A DNA stretch of 64,000 bases from Corylus avellana (Eukaryota; Streptophyta; Magnoliopsida; Fagales; Betulaceae). Position 1 is the first letter of the stretch; each line of letters opens with the position of its first letter. Shown piece by piece: positions 46,352-56,871 of the stretch. The stretch is from the NCBI RefSeq assembly GCF_901000735.1, contig NC_081548.1, positions 10,723,444 to 10,787,443 of the forward strand. The letters are read 5' to 3'. Both the position numbers and the translations under genes were made by a program. The notes below the pieces were generated by a model that was not told where the DNA came from, ran no database searches, and saw nothing but the letters and a program-made list of their open reading frames with translations.

Positions 46352-49300
46352 TCAATTGTCGTTGTCTGGATCAATTTCGTTTAGCCAATGACGTACACCG
46401 TCGTCATTCATTTTCAACAGTATCCTTGCCCAAGTCAGATTGCCAACCTTCTGGCATGCTTTGACATATTTTTTTGTGTGCAATGACATTTCAGCTGCCA
46501 ACACATTGATACGGTCCATGATGTCTTCCTCAGGATACTGGCTGGGAGGGGGCTTATAAGAACCACAATCGCCGGGTGAATGGCCATTGCTAAGCTTGCA
46601 CCTCTGTAAATAGTTCGATCTCAAGACATCGTACTCGCTTCGCAGCTCCGAGTAAATTTGCTCACCCTTGGATGAACGCTTGCTAGAGTTCGATCCCTGC
46701 AAGTGAGAACCTTCCCTCTTCAACTTCCCTTTTCCTTTTCCTCTTGCCTTGTGAGATGATGCACAGTGGGGCTCCGTGAGGTCTATGATCGCTGCAGGGT
46801 TGTTGAGATCGATGTCATTCTCTTCACAATCGCTGCCCAGGGGTGATTGTGTGCTGGCATACCTCCACTTTCCAGTGGATGTTGAGCCCTCAAAGATGTA
46901 GCATAGGTGCTTGAAGTTCGCCAGGGGGCCATTTCGGAATTTGTAGTACTTCTTGAGGCTCGTTGTTTGAGAAGGAAGAGCAAATAAATGAAAAAAACAC
47001 AAGATAAAATACAAACGGTCAATAAGTACGTCAACTCGCATAATTAAGGAAATATTAAACATAATATTAGTGGCGAACTAGTCGGGTGTGTTCCCATTGT
47101 TCCGGAGTTCCCGTGACAGTCCCCAAATCATCATCTCACCCACAGCCGGTACCTGCCTTATCTCGGACAAATTCCGAGAAGTGCACCCAAAGCTCCCTAA
47201 GATGCTTAATTTTGTCTCCAACCTGTTTTTGTGTGTAGGCGGTGACATCCTTCAGCCGGTTGTTTAATTTTTTCGTGATGTTCGGCATATGCTTCCGAAA
47301 GGGATGGCGAACTCCGTCATCTTGACAGTTGCAAAGAATATGCACCAAGATATCCCCGTGCTCTTGTTCCCATTTCACATTTGCCAGCGGGATGGGAACT
47401 TCTGGTGGGGATGAGGTTTGCATCCCATGCTTTCGAGGAGACTTACGGGGAGTGGTAAAGAACGACATCTACGAATATGTATAGAAAACAGCAAAACAAC
47501 GTGCATAAATCATGTATGATACTTATCTACCAACCACAGTCAACACAAAACTAATATTTTACATAGACACTCGAACTAATATATACAATTACGTGAACAG
47601 TGATATGACATATTTACAATAAGCAGGAAAATAGGTTAGGCACGAGCAATTTATAAATGAAGCAAGCTTTGGTATAAAATAAGAAGCCTACCTTGAAGTT
47701 GTAGGAATGTCGTTGTCGCAAGTTATACCCGCCGAACTGAAAATTAAACGAGGCCAACATTAATGCCGAGTAAGCAGAAAGTGGTGGCATATTAAGCATA
47801 ATTGATGAAAGACCCTAATACCAAAGACAACACATATATACACATATTTAGCATACTTATGGCCAATTTTTCATGGCCAGCAAACAAAGCATCATTTATC
47901 CATTTGCTGAAAATGTATATGAATTTCTAACATCTCGAGAAGCTACATATTTTGATTAGAAGTACAAAATAAGCCCAAGAAGATAAAGCGATAAAATTTA
48001 CTTATAAAGCAAAACCAACATACATGCATACATGCAAAACCCAAGATTATTATATAGTAGGGGATTTGATTCTTATGAGTGCAGATTCAGACAACTGTTT
48101 TCCCACAACTTTATAAACAGAAGTTGATGTTGACTTTCACACGTTCTGTTTTCCTAGCTAGGATGTTATTGGTATTCTTGTTTTCATTTCTGTAATTTGA
48201 ACTAGCAAAACCATAGGATAAGGCAAGAAATGCCCAAGGGAGAGTAATCCCTACCGATTGTAAATTGTATTTGGACCTCTAATCAGTAATTGGTCTGCCA
48301 TTATACTATAAATGTCCCTCTGAACTGGTTCATGTCAGGAAAATGGCCAAATTAAATGTTTTTTTTTTCCTTCTCAGCAGCAAGTGCTTCTTGCAAAACC
48401 CAAAAAGTTTGATCTCCAAAGTTTCTAAAAGCCATAACATGTCTTCTTCTAAAATCTAGAACATGTTGCTTTCCTCCACCCTCCCTTAAGTCCCTTTAAC
48501 CCTCATTTTAATCTTATGCTTTCTCTCTCCTCCATGACCATGACTTCAGGGGTATGCCAAGTTCAACCATCATGTACAATTGGTAGGATCTTTCACTGTC
48601 ATGGACTTGCATCCCTAGGTCAACAAATAGGTTGATAATATTTTTTGCATCTTGAATTATATTTCCTGTTTCATTGCTGGATGTTTCAATCTCTTTTTTA
48701 GTGTGACCCCCCCAAAGAAGAATTTGTATAGATCCTACCTATGGAGAATTTGTATAGATCCTACCTATGGAGAATTTTATGTTTATTTTGTGCTATATTG
48801 TATTTTGTTCTTTCTCAATATTAACAAACAACTTAAATACAAAATATTTTATAAACAATATGTACACCATGTCAGAATACTTTTTCAAGTGAAATGCTGA
48901 AAAAAAACCAAAAGAAAAATCCCCCTAGACATTGCTTTAACAAATATAACTCTGTATCCAAATACAATTCTAGACTTTTTCAAGTCAAATGACTAAAAGG
49001 GGGAAAAAAAAAACCCTGCAAAATGAGTATATAACTCTGTATCTTTATACACTTCTCGAATTAGAAGACAATTGAATCAAACAAAAATGCATATACACTT
49101 GGAAAACAGGAAACCAGCCTAGGACACAAGCAAACAAAGTCTGCAATCAATAATAATTCAAAAGATTCTCGGACCCCTGTTAATGATATCACACAATCTC
49201 ATGTGGGCAACAATATCTAACCTACACAGCAAAACTTGCCCTGGTCTCTGCAAGCAGTTGTGAAAAACTGAACCCAAACTTTGGACACAAATGTTGTGGT

Positions 49301-49637
49301 GTCTAATTTTCCTCTTTCTCAATGGGGCATGCATAAACAGGTTTTCAAGCAATTTATTGTGATTTTGCCAACATTGATAAGGAAAAACCAAAATACAATT
49401 CTACACAAGATAACGAAAAACCAAACCAACAAAATAAAATTCTACAGAACCATAACAAAAAGCTATATGCAGTACCTTCGATTGTGATCGTGTGCGTGGA
49501 GCCGTGGCTAGAGCTCTTCTCCACCGAGACTGGCGTCTGGCTTCACTGGCAGATGAATTTCTGGATGGGTGCTCTGGATTTTTAGGAGGCGAAGCCTCTA
49601 ATATACCCGAGGAAGACAGCTGACCAGGTCCAGGCAT
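46352..49637 (-). pseudogene. Harbinger Myb/SANT-like DNA-binding protein, multi-exon, with stop
   Basis: PIF/Harbinger elements encode a second, Myb-like protein that partners the transposase and binds DNA. Exons on the minus strand: 49637-49486 (ATG start, MPGPGQLSSS, ending RSQSK), 47736-47692 (FGGYNLRQRHSYNFK, 45 nt), 47468 to about 47070, and about 46970 to 46352. The third exon holds the Myb-like helices (VKWEQEHGDILVHIL, NNRLKDVTAYTQKQVGDKIK, LWVHFSEF). TGA at the codon after GTGCG, where the frame resumes with DDDLGTVTGTPEQWEH, is probably a W codon changed by G to A. The last exon continues KYYKFRNGPLANFKHL, a lysine-rich KGKGKLKREG stretch and a C-terminal helix. The exact 47070/46970 splice is not settled. 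Confidence 0.75.
47769..49485. other. First intron of the Harbinger Myb-like gene
   Basis: AT-rich sequence between the first two coding exons. A short tandem repeat AATTTGTATAGATCCTACCTATGGAG occurs twice at 48721-48772. Nothing else was recognised. Confidence 0.5.
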
Positions 49638-49661
49638 TGTGGGGGGACTTGATACGCATGG

Positions 49662-50000
49662 NNNNNNNNNNNNNNNNNNNNNNNNNNNNNNNNNNNNNNN
49701 NNNNNNNNNNNNNNNNNNNNNNNNNNNNNNNNNNNNNNNNNNNNNNNNNNNNNNNNNNNNNNNNNNNNNNNNNNNNNNNNNNNNNNNNNNNNNNNNNNNN
49801 NNNNNNNNNNNNNNNNNNNNNNNNNNNNNNNNNNNNNNNNNNNNNNNNNNNNNNNNNNNNNNNNNNNNNNNNNNNNNNNNNNNNNNNNNNNNNNNNNNNN
49901 NNNNNNNNNNNNNNNNNNNNNNNNNNNNNNNNNNNNNNNNNNNNNNNNNNNNNNNNNNNNNNNNNNNNNNNNNNNNNNNNNNNNNNNNNNNNNNNNNNNN
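49662..50000. other. Assembly gap (339 N)
   Basis: Lies between the start of the Myb-like gene and the right end of the Harbinger element, so it hides the minus-strand promoter. Confidence 0.99.
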
Positions 50001-50180
50001 AGAAATCAGAAATGGTTTTCCTTAGGCAGCTTCGAACGCTTGTGAGGGGCACTATGTTGGGGAGACGCTAGCCTTTTTCCTTTGTTTAGCGTGGGAAAGA
50101 CACAAAAACGGGCCTGTTTCAATCCGTAAGAGATAGGGGCAAAATGGGGAAAAGTGGGTAAATTTTTACCCCAAAAACCG

Positions 50181-50236
50181 AGCCTTGACCCAGACACTGA
50201 ACAGTGTCTGGGTCAAGGCTGTTGCCAAACAAAGCC
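50181..50236 (-). repeat. Right terminal inverted repeat of the Harbinger element with internal palindrome
   Basis: The terminal GTTGCCAAACAAAGCC (50221-50236) matches the left end inverted. Just inside it, 50181-50220 is a perfect palindrome with 19-bp arms (AGCCTTGACCCAGACACTG) around AA. The left terminus has only one arm-like stretch. Confidence 0.88.
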
Positions 50237-52240
50237 TAAATTTTTCATAAATCCGTTTGTTGGAATTTCCTACAAAAATTTAATAAACTAAAAATAATGT
50301 ATTTCTTACATGTTAATGATACGAGTAATTTTAGGTGGTCTACTTGTGTTTTACTAAAAATGTGATTGCTGTTGATGTTGCTCATTAACAGATTCTGTCA
50401 AAATTTCAAATGGAGAAATCATGTTTATAAAAGGATATAGATTTGTAACTTTCTCATTGCTGTTATTTTTTTATTTTTTTTTTTGTGATTGACCTTTCTA
50501 TAAGATCTTGTAGCTCTTGGCTTTTCTTGTTATTCTTCTCAACTGGTTGTTGATTTTGAATGGAACTGCTTGATCAAAATGGAGAATTTCAGGTTTCTTT
50601 GGCTATGTTCTTTGTGTGGGGATGATTAAATTCATGGTGATTTTTATATATAGGTAATGTCATTCTTTTCAATGAAAATTCAGAAACCAGAAGTCCTTCA
50701 CCAGGGATGGGACGAGGAGGCATGGTAGATAATATTAATATCCAGTTACTTATAGTGGAGATGTATTTTTGTCTTTTCACTTTTTGAGGAGACAAAAATA
50801 TTCATTTACTATAACTAATTGGATATTATCTAGTTCATTTTAAATGAAGAAGATCATAATTCCATATTTTTAGAGTGCTTTTTTATTTTTTATTTTATTT
50901 TTATAAATTAAATACAGTCCACTCTTCTAAAGTTAAATTCATCCCTGTCCTTCACAGCTTTTAAAAAGTAGTTGGCTGTCAGCCTATCACATGGAACTGC
51001 ACAGTAATACATTTCTTGTCGTTTGCCAATGCGTGTTGGGCATGATTTCTCCTATTTTGCAGAGGAAAAGTTTATGAAATAATTAACAACTCTCTCGTGG
51101 GCATCCTTTCCTTATAAAAAACATAATTCATCTACATGTATTGCTGGGAAATATCATTGAGTTGATAGGTTGGTTGCAAGGGTGACCATTTGTGATCGCA
51201 TTTTGGATTAGAATTATGTCGAAATAAGGATATAAGATTATATATGTAAATCTTAATTCGGTTTATTTAATTAAACAGGTCAGACCTTTAACCCATTAAT
51301 TTTGTGTGGGTCCTTGTTGGGCTCGAAAGTCCTGACAAAAATTGTAAATCCTAGTGTCGCGTGTCAAGTTCGAGTTATATCGAGACATTGATATAAGACT
51401 ATATGAAATCAACTATTACCTTACTCTTTTATTTAAATGGATCATACTCCTCAATCATAACCTGTTAATTTTGTGATTGTTTAGAAAACAAAAAATAACA
51501 TATGAGAAATGTTAATGATTATTTTTTTATCCTTTCAAAGTTGATATGCCTTTTAAAATCACCATCGAATTTGGGATAGATCAATACTATTGAAATTTGA
51601 TCTAATAATAATCATAAAATCACATCAACTTTGAGAGGATAAAAAGACAGGTTCTAGCATTACTCATAAAATAGTCCTTAGCCTCTAATTCCCACTTTCG
51701 TAACAGATCAAACCCAGCTTCGGGCTCTATTGCCTTCAATTTTCCTAAAGAACAAATAAAGTTCAGTCCAGACCCACTGCCAAGTAGTGGGTGAGTCCAA
51801 TGTCTTTTTTATTTTTATAATTTTCATTTTGTTTTTTTTTTTTTTTTTTTTTCTAAAGGGGTATTTTTGACATTTTAACTGAAAAAATGGATAAAATTAA
51901 AAGGAGATGAAACATGGGATACTGATTGACGACATTGCAAATTTTTAAACTTCGAAGTTATGATTGCAAAACCGCTTATAGTATGTTTACTTCCAATTTT
52001 TAAACTTTGAAGTTATGATTTCAAGCGGCCCATTTAATTAAAAGGTAGGGAAGCATAGGAAGTGATCCGGGTTTGAACTTATGATCTTTGAATATTCTGA
52101 TATCACATTAAATCACCACCACTTATCTAAAAAAATTAATTAATATTTTATCACAAATGACAGCAATAGTCTCAAAGTTGTCAGCAATCCAAAATGTATA
52201 AGTAAAGGCCTCGTGAACAACCAAAAATTAAATTAATAGG
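50237..52240. other. Intergenic, no gene seen
   Basis: AT-rich. A short direct repeat (TTTTTAAACTT.GAAGTTATGATT) lies at about 51941 and 51997. The segment 52070-52140 (TTTGAACTTATGATC, CTGATATCACATTAAATCACCACCACTT) resembles the PBS/LTR junction of a TRIM element on the minus strand. No reading frame has domain content. Confidence 0.45.
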
Positions 52241-52533
52241 GAAATTTCATTTTAGACTCTTGAACTACTACGCGATTTGACATACCCCCTCGAACTTTGA
52301 AACCTCACAATTTGGATCATTGAACTTTCAATTGCAACCAATCTGAACCCATCCGTCAAATTTTAAATGTTAAAAGTGATATAATGACGTTTATACCCCT
52401 GGCTATTTTATAAAATTTCAAATTTACCCATAATTTCAAATTAAAAATTAAAAAATATATATATTATATAAAAAGAAAATCACAAGGTGACCCACGATTG
52501 GGCAACCTTGCGACCCTTTTTTTTTTTTTTTTT
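52241..52533. mobile_element. Half copy of MITE family A
   Basis: GAAATTTCATTTTAGACTC...GACATACCCCC...GAACTTTCAATTGCAACC...CAAATTTACCC...AAGGTGACCC corresponds to one arm of 18805-19283 from its end to the central palindrome, in the same order. At the centre the sequence passes through a T run into resistance-gene LRR sequence, so the second arm is missing. Confidence 0.7.
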
Positions 52534-52790
52534 TTAAGAGACTTCAAGTTATAGAAACTCCTTGGCAAACTTTTAAGGCATTTGCAATCTTTCAAATTCA
52601 GCAAAACAAGATTACTAAGATCTCCAATGGAGTGGTGAACCTCAAGCAAACTCGAACAATCTTCAAGTATTAATTGCTCGAGATTTGGGAGTTTTGAAAA
52701 GTCAGGGGTCTGGCTCAGATAATGAGAGTGACTGAAATTTAGAATTTTCATCTTCTCAAGCAATTGCCAAACAAATGAGAAAACAACCAA
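52534..52790 (-). pseudogene. TIR-NBS-LRR fragment (first LRR repeats)
   Basis: The minus strand reads LLEKMKILNFSHSHYLSQTP, DFSKLPNLEQLILEDCSSL, HHSIGDLSNLVLLNLKDCKC and LKSLPRSFYNLKSLK. This is the highly conserved LRR start that follows the linker in plant TNL immune receptors. The fragment stops abruptly at an A run (52517-52533) where the half MITE begins. No NB-ARC sequence lies upstream (above 52790). It is a short relic, not a working gene. Confidence 0.85.
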
Positions 52791-53467
52791 TGAAAAAAGA
52801 AGGAATGCGCAATATTAGAAATTTAAATGAAAAAAAAAATAGAAAAATACGTAAAGATTATATGGACCGTTAAAGCCCTAAGGAATTTCGCTCTTATTGA
52901 TCACTTGAAACTTTTACATTACAAAATACTCATATTTATAGGAAAAACGAGATAGATATGTATGATAATTACATATGATTACAATCATATCAATAAAATC
53001 AAATCATTACAATCAATTAAAATTAAATATATTAAATCAAATCCCATAATATCATCTAACATCGTTGTGTTAAATATCAATTATTTTTAAAGCAGATAAG
53101 AAGTGCTAAATTCAATTATATAATTAATAATTTTTAAATCCATTCATATGTGAGTTCAAACTCTCACAACACGTAAAATATATAATTAAAATATAAGAAA
53201 ACACACCAAGTTAAGATTCGAACTAATGATCGATTTCTGTTTTATTCTAATATTACATTAAATGGTCATCACTTGTCTAAAAAATTAAAATTTTATATTT
53301 AACTAATATTTAACAGCAAATGGCAGCAATAATCTCAAAGTTAAAAGCCGGCAAGCAGTCCAAAATGTAAAGAAAAGGCCTAGCTCTTGAACAACTCCAA
53401 CAAATTAAATTAATTGTGCCATTTGGCATTGCCGTCCATAGACGGTCAAGTTGTGAGATCTTTGACT
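52791..53467. other. Intergenic upstream of the phytocyanin gene
   Basis: AT-rich. The segment 53200-53290 (AGATTCGAACTAATGATCGA, ATTACATTAAATGGTCATCACTTGTCT) is a second TRIM-like minus-strand remnant, resembling 52070-52140. The last 60 bp are the likely proximal promoter. Confidence 0.45.
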
Positions 53468-53475
53468 TATAAATA
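53468..53475 (+). promoter_or_regulatory. TATA box of the phytocyanin gene
   Basis: TATAAATA stands 47 bp before the ATG at 53523, allowing a short 5' leader. Confidence 0.65.
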
Positions 53476-53522
53476 CCCACCATTTCTAGTTCTTGAGACC
53501 TACGACACAATAAAGAGAATCA

Positions 53523-54573
53523 ATGGCATCTTCCCAATATTTCTTCATCCTTGCAATCGTAGCAATTATTGTCCCTTCAATTTTGGCCACAGAATTTGTG
53601 GTTGGTGATGACAAGGGTTGGACCATTAACTTTGACTACCAAGCTTGGGCTCAAGGAAAGGAGTTTCATGTCGGGGACACTCTTGGTAAATTAACTCTAT
53701 AAACTTTTTGTACTTACCATATTTTTTTATATAATTTTTTAGTTTTATTTGCCCATGTTTGTTTTCAAATCAATACTTTGTTTAAGTATTGATTAAATTT
53801 ACATGTTCCTATCAGCTTAAACTTTTAGAATAAGTGGCAATTTAACATGATAACAGAGCCATAGGTCATGAGTTTGAACTTTGATTCCGTCAATTCACTC
53901 AAATTTAATTAAATATTTTAGGTGTTGGGTCTCACCTATTAAAATGGAGTTTGAGACTACACGTGAGGATGAACGTTAAAGTATTGATTATATCTCATCC
54001 GACTAGAAAGTTTTTTCCTTTACAAAAAGTGGACAGGGAACCACTCCCATAGCATTACTCCAATTTTTGTAAAGGAAAATCATTTCCATTCAGATTTTGA
54101 TACATAGCATTACTTGACTTTGAGGCTATCTTGTTTTTAAGGGGTTGCTAGCGGATCATTTTTGTTTCTTATTGAGTTTTCAAAAAAAAAAATATTGTAA
54201 ATGTATTTATTTTAAGTTTGATTGATGATGGAAGAATTAACCTTTTGGTGCAGTTTTCAAGTATAAAGAGGGAGTTCATAATGTTCTTAAAGTCAATGGA
54301 ACTGGCTTCCAACAATGTGTTGCACCATTGGGAATTGAGGCCCTAATTAATGGAAATGATGTGATTACACTAGTAACCTCGGGAAGAAAATGGTGTATTT
54401 GTGGTGTTGCCAAACATTGTGAGAATGGAAACCAAAAACTTGCCATTACAGTGCTTCCTCAGACAGTGTCTCCAGCACCTTCTCCTGTTTCAGCAGCCAA
54501 GGAATGCGTTAAACCTATATATTATGGGTGGATGTTGGTTGTTTTTGGCATCCTTGCCATGGTTATGGTTTAA
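53523..54573 (+). CDS. Phytocyanin (blue-copper, plantacyanin/stellacyanin-like), intact
   Basis: This is a small extracellular blue-copper electron-transfer protein of the cell surface. Exons 53523-53685 and 54254-54573 join in phase to a 160-residue protein. Residues 1-22 are a signal peptide (FFILAIVAIIVPSILA). The mature start EFVVGDDKGWT is typical. Copper ligands are visible as H in KEGVHNV, C and H in WCICGVAKHC, and Q in NGNQK as the likely axial ligand (stellacyanin-like). FQQC and KHC supply the conserved disulfide. A short TVSPAPSPVSAA linker and a C-terminal hydrophobic tail (MLVVFGILAMVMV) suggest a GPI anchor. Length and two-exon structure fit the family. The intron holds a TRIM-like remnant. 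This is the only complete, undamaged gene in the window. Confidence 0.93.
53780..54000 (+). mobile_element. TRIM-like miniature LTR element in the phytocyanin intron
   Basis: TTTAAGTATTGATTAAATTTACA...GGCAATTTAACA is followed by TGATAACAGAGCCATAGGTC, a degenerate initiator-Met PBS (TGGTATCAGAGC). About 110 bp later comes a second start, GTTAAAGTATTGATTATATCTCA. Short repeats around a PBS with no coding region are the layout of TRIM elements. The right repeat is incomplete. Confidence 0.55.
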
Positions 54574-56125
54574 AGTAAGATCAATAATACTATAGTTAAA
54601 ATTCTCCTTTCATGTTTGTGGAGTGTATTGAATTCATTAATTGTTTGCATTGTATTGGATCTGAATTTATTGATTTATAGTAGTATGTGTGTTCTGAAAT
54701 ATAAACCATTTGTGCTCTATATTTGTACCAAATACTATGCTTGAGCATATTTGTTAAATTATCTTGCAAACAACAGGTGGGGTTTAGGCAATTTAACATT
54801 ATAAAGAGGGGTGGAAATGGCTTTTAATAGAAGTTTAGGCATTTTATCAACTCAAACATAATTTGATTGTTTATAGGACAATAATGCTAATACGTACAAG
54901 TTTGTGCTTTTAGGCTTTATTTAAAAGATGAGGATCCACTATAATTTTGCTTTCCAAATTTTAGAGGAGGCTATAGCGCTCACCTGCTTTGAGCAACCTC
55001 GGGGAGTAATGCTAGAAGTTACTCTTGTGTTCTTCTTGTTTAGTCACTCTGAAAATGATATGACTTCTAAAATCACTGTTGGGCTTGTGATTGATCATTA
55101 TTGAATTTAATCAAATGGTGATTTTAAAGCGACCTCATTCATAAAGTGACACAAGAGGGATACAAGAGTGACTTCTAAGATTACTCCAACCTTGGGTGTA
55201 GACTAGGATTCACTACTTGAGACAAGTGGACCCAAAACCTTCCTCTCTTGTACTATATAAATTTTAATAAAATTTGAATAACCTCATTGTTCACAAGCAT
55301 GAAGATAAACTTTGGCCACCTGCATGAAGATTCTAATCACATGCTAACAAATTGGGAAGAGATAAATTATCAGTTAGCCCAAAAACTTAAGCTGGTAAGT
55401 AGATATAAATTTAATCACTTAATCATTGTGAAATATTTAATTAAAATGGTGATTTGACAGAGTCGAGATTTGATCACAGGACCTTTGCTCTGATACCATG
55501 TTAAATTATCAGTTATCCCAAAAGCTTAAGCTGATAGGAAGAGGTTTTTCAATTATTAAATATTCAGTATTCATGACACATCCATCATGCATTTAAAAGA
55601 TAGTTCTTCTAATTTTCTACCACAAGCAACAAACAATGATCAAAACGACAATCCTATGGCCATAATGATATCTGTTTTTTAATATGGGAATACAAATTGT
55701 ACTATCTCCAGAATATAATTAAAACTGCAAACTTTTAAGTTGTATGGAATTTCTTGTGCACTCGTTTGCTAAAACTGAATGGGATTGTTAGAAAAGAAAT
55801 GGGATAGGTGTCGATTTTTTATTTAGTTTTTTAAATGTCCAAACAAGGAAAGGGAAAGGAGAAGGTGATTTGATCTAGTAACTTCCACTTCATGAGACGT
55901 GATATCCAGCAGATTAAGCTACCCCTTGGAGACAAGATTGGCGTCATTAAGTTATAGTGTGATCCAAAGTTTATATATAGAGCTTATTATTTCCTGATAT
56001 GCTTCTCAGTAGTGTTTTTTTTTTTCTTTGGGAATGGTTTTCATATATAGTTTCAGGAATTGTATGAAGAGTTTAGATAAAGTAAGAAATGATGAACAAG
56101 AGAGATTTGGTCGAATAATGTTATA
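54574..56125. other. Intergenic, no gene seen
   Basis: Phytocyanin 3' flank, then AT-rich DNA with a TRIM-like element (listed separately). No coding content was recognised. Confidence 0.5.
55364..55560 (-). mobile_element. TRIM-like miniature LTR element, minus strand
   Basis: AAATTATCAGTTA.CCCAAAA.CTTAAGCTG occurs at 55365 and 55505. Between them, immediately before the second copy, stands GCTCTGATACCA (55488-55499), the complement of the initiator-Met PBS. The arrangement is two short LTR starts plus a PBS with no genes. Confidence 0.65.
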
Positions 56126-56813
56126 TGTTGGGTCTTGGATCAGTCACATAAGGTCCAATGGGCCCAAAGCCCAAAACTCCGTAAATATGTTGGGCTGCCA
56201 AGCCCTCGGTTGACTTAGCTCGATGTGGTCTCGGGCTCCCAGTCTGAGATATAACTCACGGGCCAAGATAGTCAAGGGCCGAAGGGCACATTAGTCATTC
56301 CACCATGGAGATATAACCATATTATCCAATACTCAGATCATTTATATCAATCAGGATACATATCAGTTAGCATCTAAGCTAATATAGGTGACCGAGTCCT
56401 ACTCGGACATTCTAACCTAACATCGCAGAAGCTGCACATCTATTCTGTGATCCTAGGGTAATAGGATCACGGGGCAGCTAACAAATCTCATCCCTTTTTC
56501 AAATACCTGCACGGCAGAAATCAAGGGATAATGCTCCGAAACGTGTGGGAGATCAAACTCCATTCATGCCTATAAATACAAGTCACCTATCAGTGTTAAG
56601 GTAATCGCAACTCTTGCTATCTTAGCTTTATTGTTGCTAGCATATTTTCTCTCTCAAATCATTGACTTAGGCGTCGGAGTATCCCCGCTGGGAGACCACC
56701 GGGGACTTTAATCCTATTGTTTGTTCTTATGTGCAAGGTCAACGCATCCTCGGACATCGTTACAATTCCCGGAGATTGTGCCACATAATTCCTCAGAAAA
56801 TTGTGCATCAACA
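56126..56813 (+). repeat. 5' LTR of the gypsy element (688 bp)
   Basis: It begins TGTTGGGTC and ends GCATCAACA, directly followed by the PBS. The TG...CA rule is met. TTATA (56121-56125) would be the 5' target duplication. The 3' LTR needed to confirm the border is outside the window. Confidence 0.75.
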
Positions 56814-56816
56814 GTT

Positions 56817-56834
56817 TGGCGCCATTTGTGGGAA
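56817..56834 (+). promoter_or_regulatory. Primer-binding site of the gypsy element
   Basis: TGGCGCCATTTGTGGGAA stands three bases after the LTR. TGGCGCC is the common PBS start in plant Tat and Athila elements. Confidence 0.7.
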
Positions 56835-56871
56835 CGTTGAGATTTTCATCAGTTCCTAACAACAATCCGAA

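Larger units (their letters stand above)
40139..50236. mobile_element. PIF/Harbinger DNA transposon, about 10.1 kb, three decayed genes
   Basis: The left end GGAGGCGTTTGGCAACATCC and the reverse complement of the right end GGCTTTGTTTGGCAACAGCC are related. The similarity continues through CTTGACCCAG, about 30 bp in all. Both sides carry TAA (40136-40138 and 50237-50239), the TWA target duplication typical of PIF/Harbinger. Inside are a DDE_Tnp_4-type transposase and a Myb-like gene, both on the minus strand, the standard pair for the superfamily. There is also a plus-strand GRF zinc-finger gene. A 339-N gap lies near the right end. All three genes are damaged, so the copy is probably immobile now. 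Confidence 0.88.

Noticed and set aside
49582..50071. Open frames made mostly of X
   Set aside because: They span an N gap and carry no evidence.
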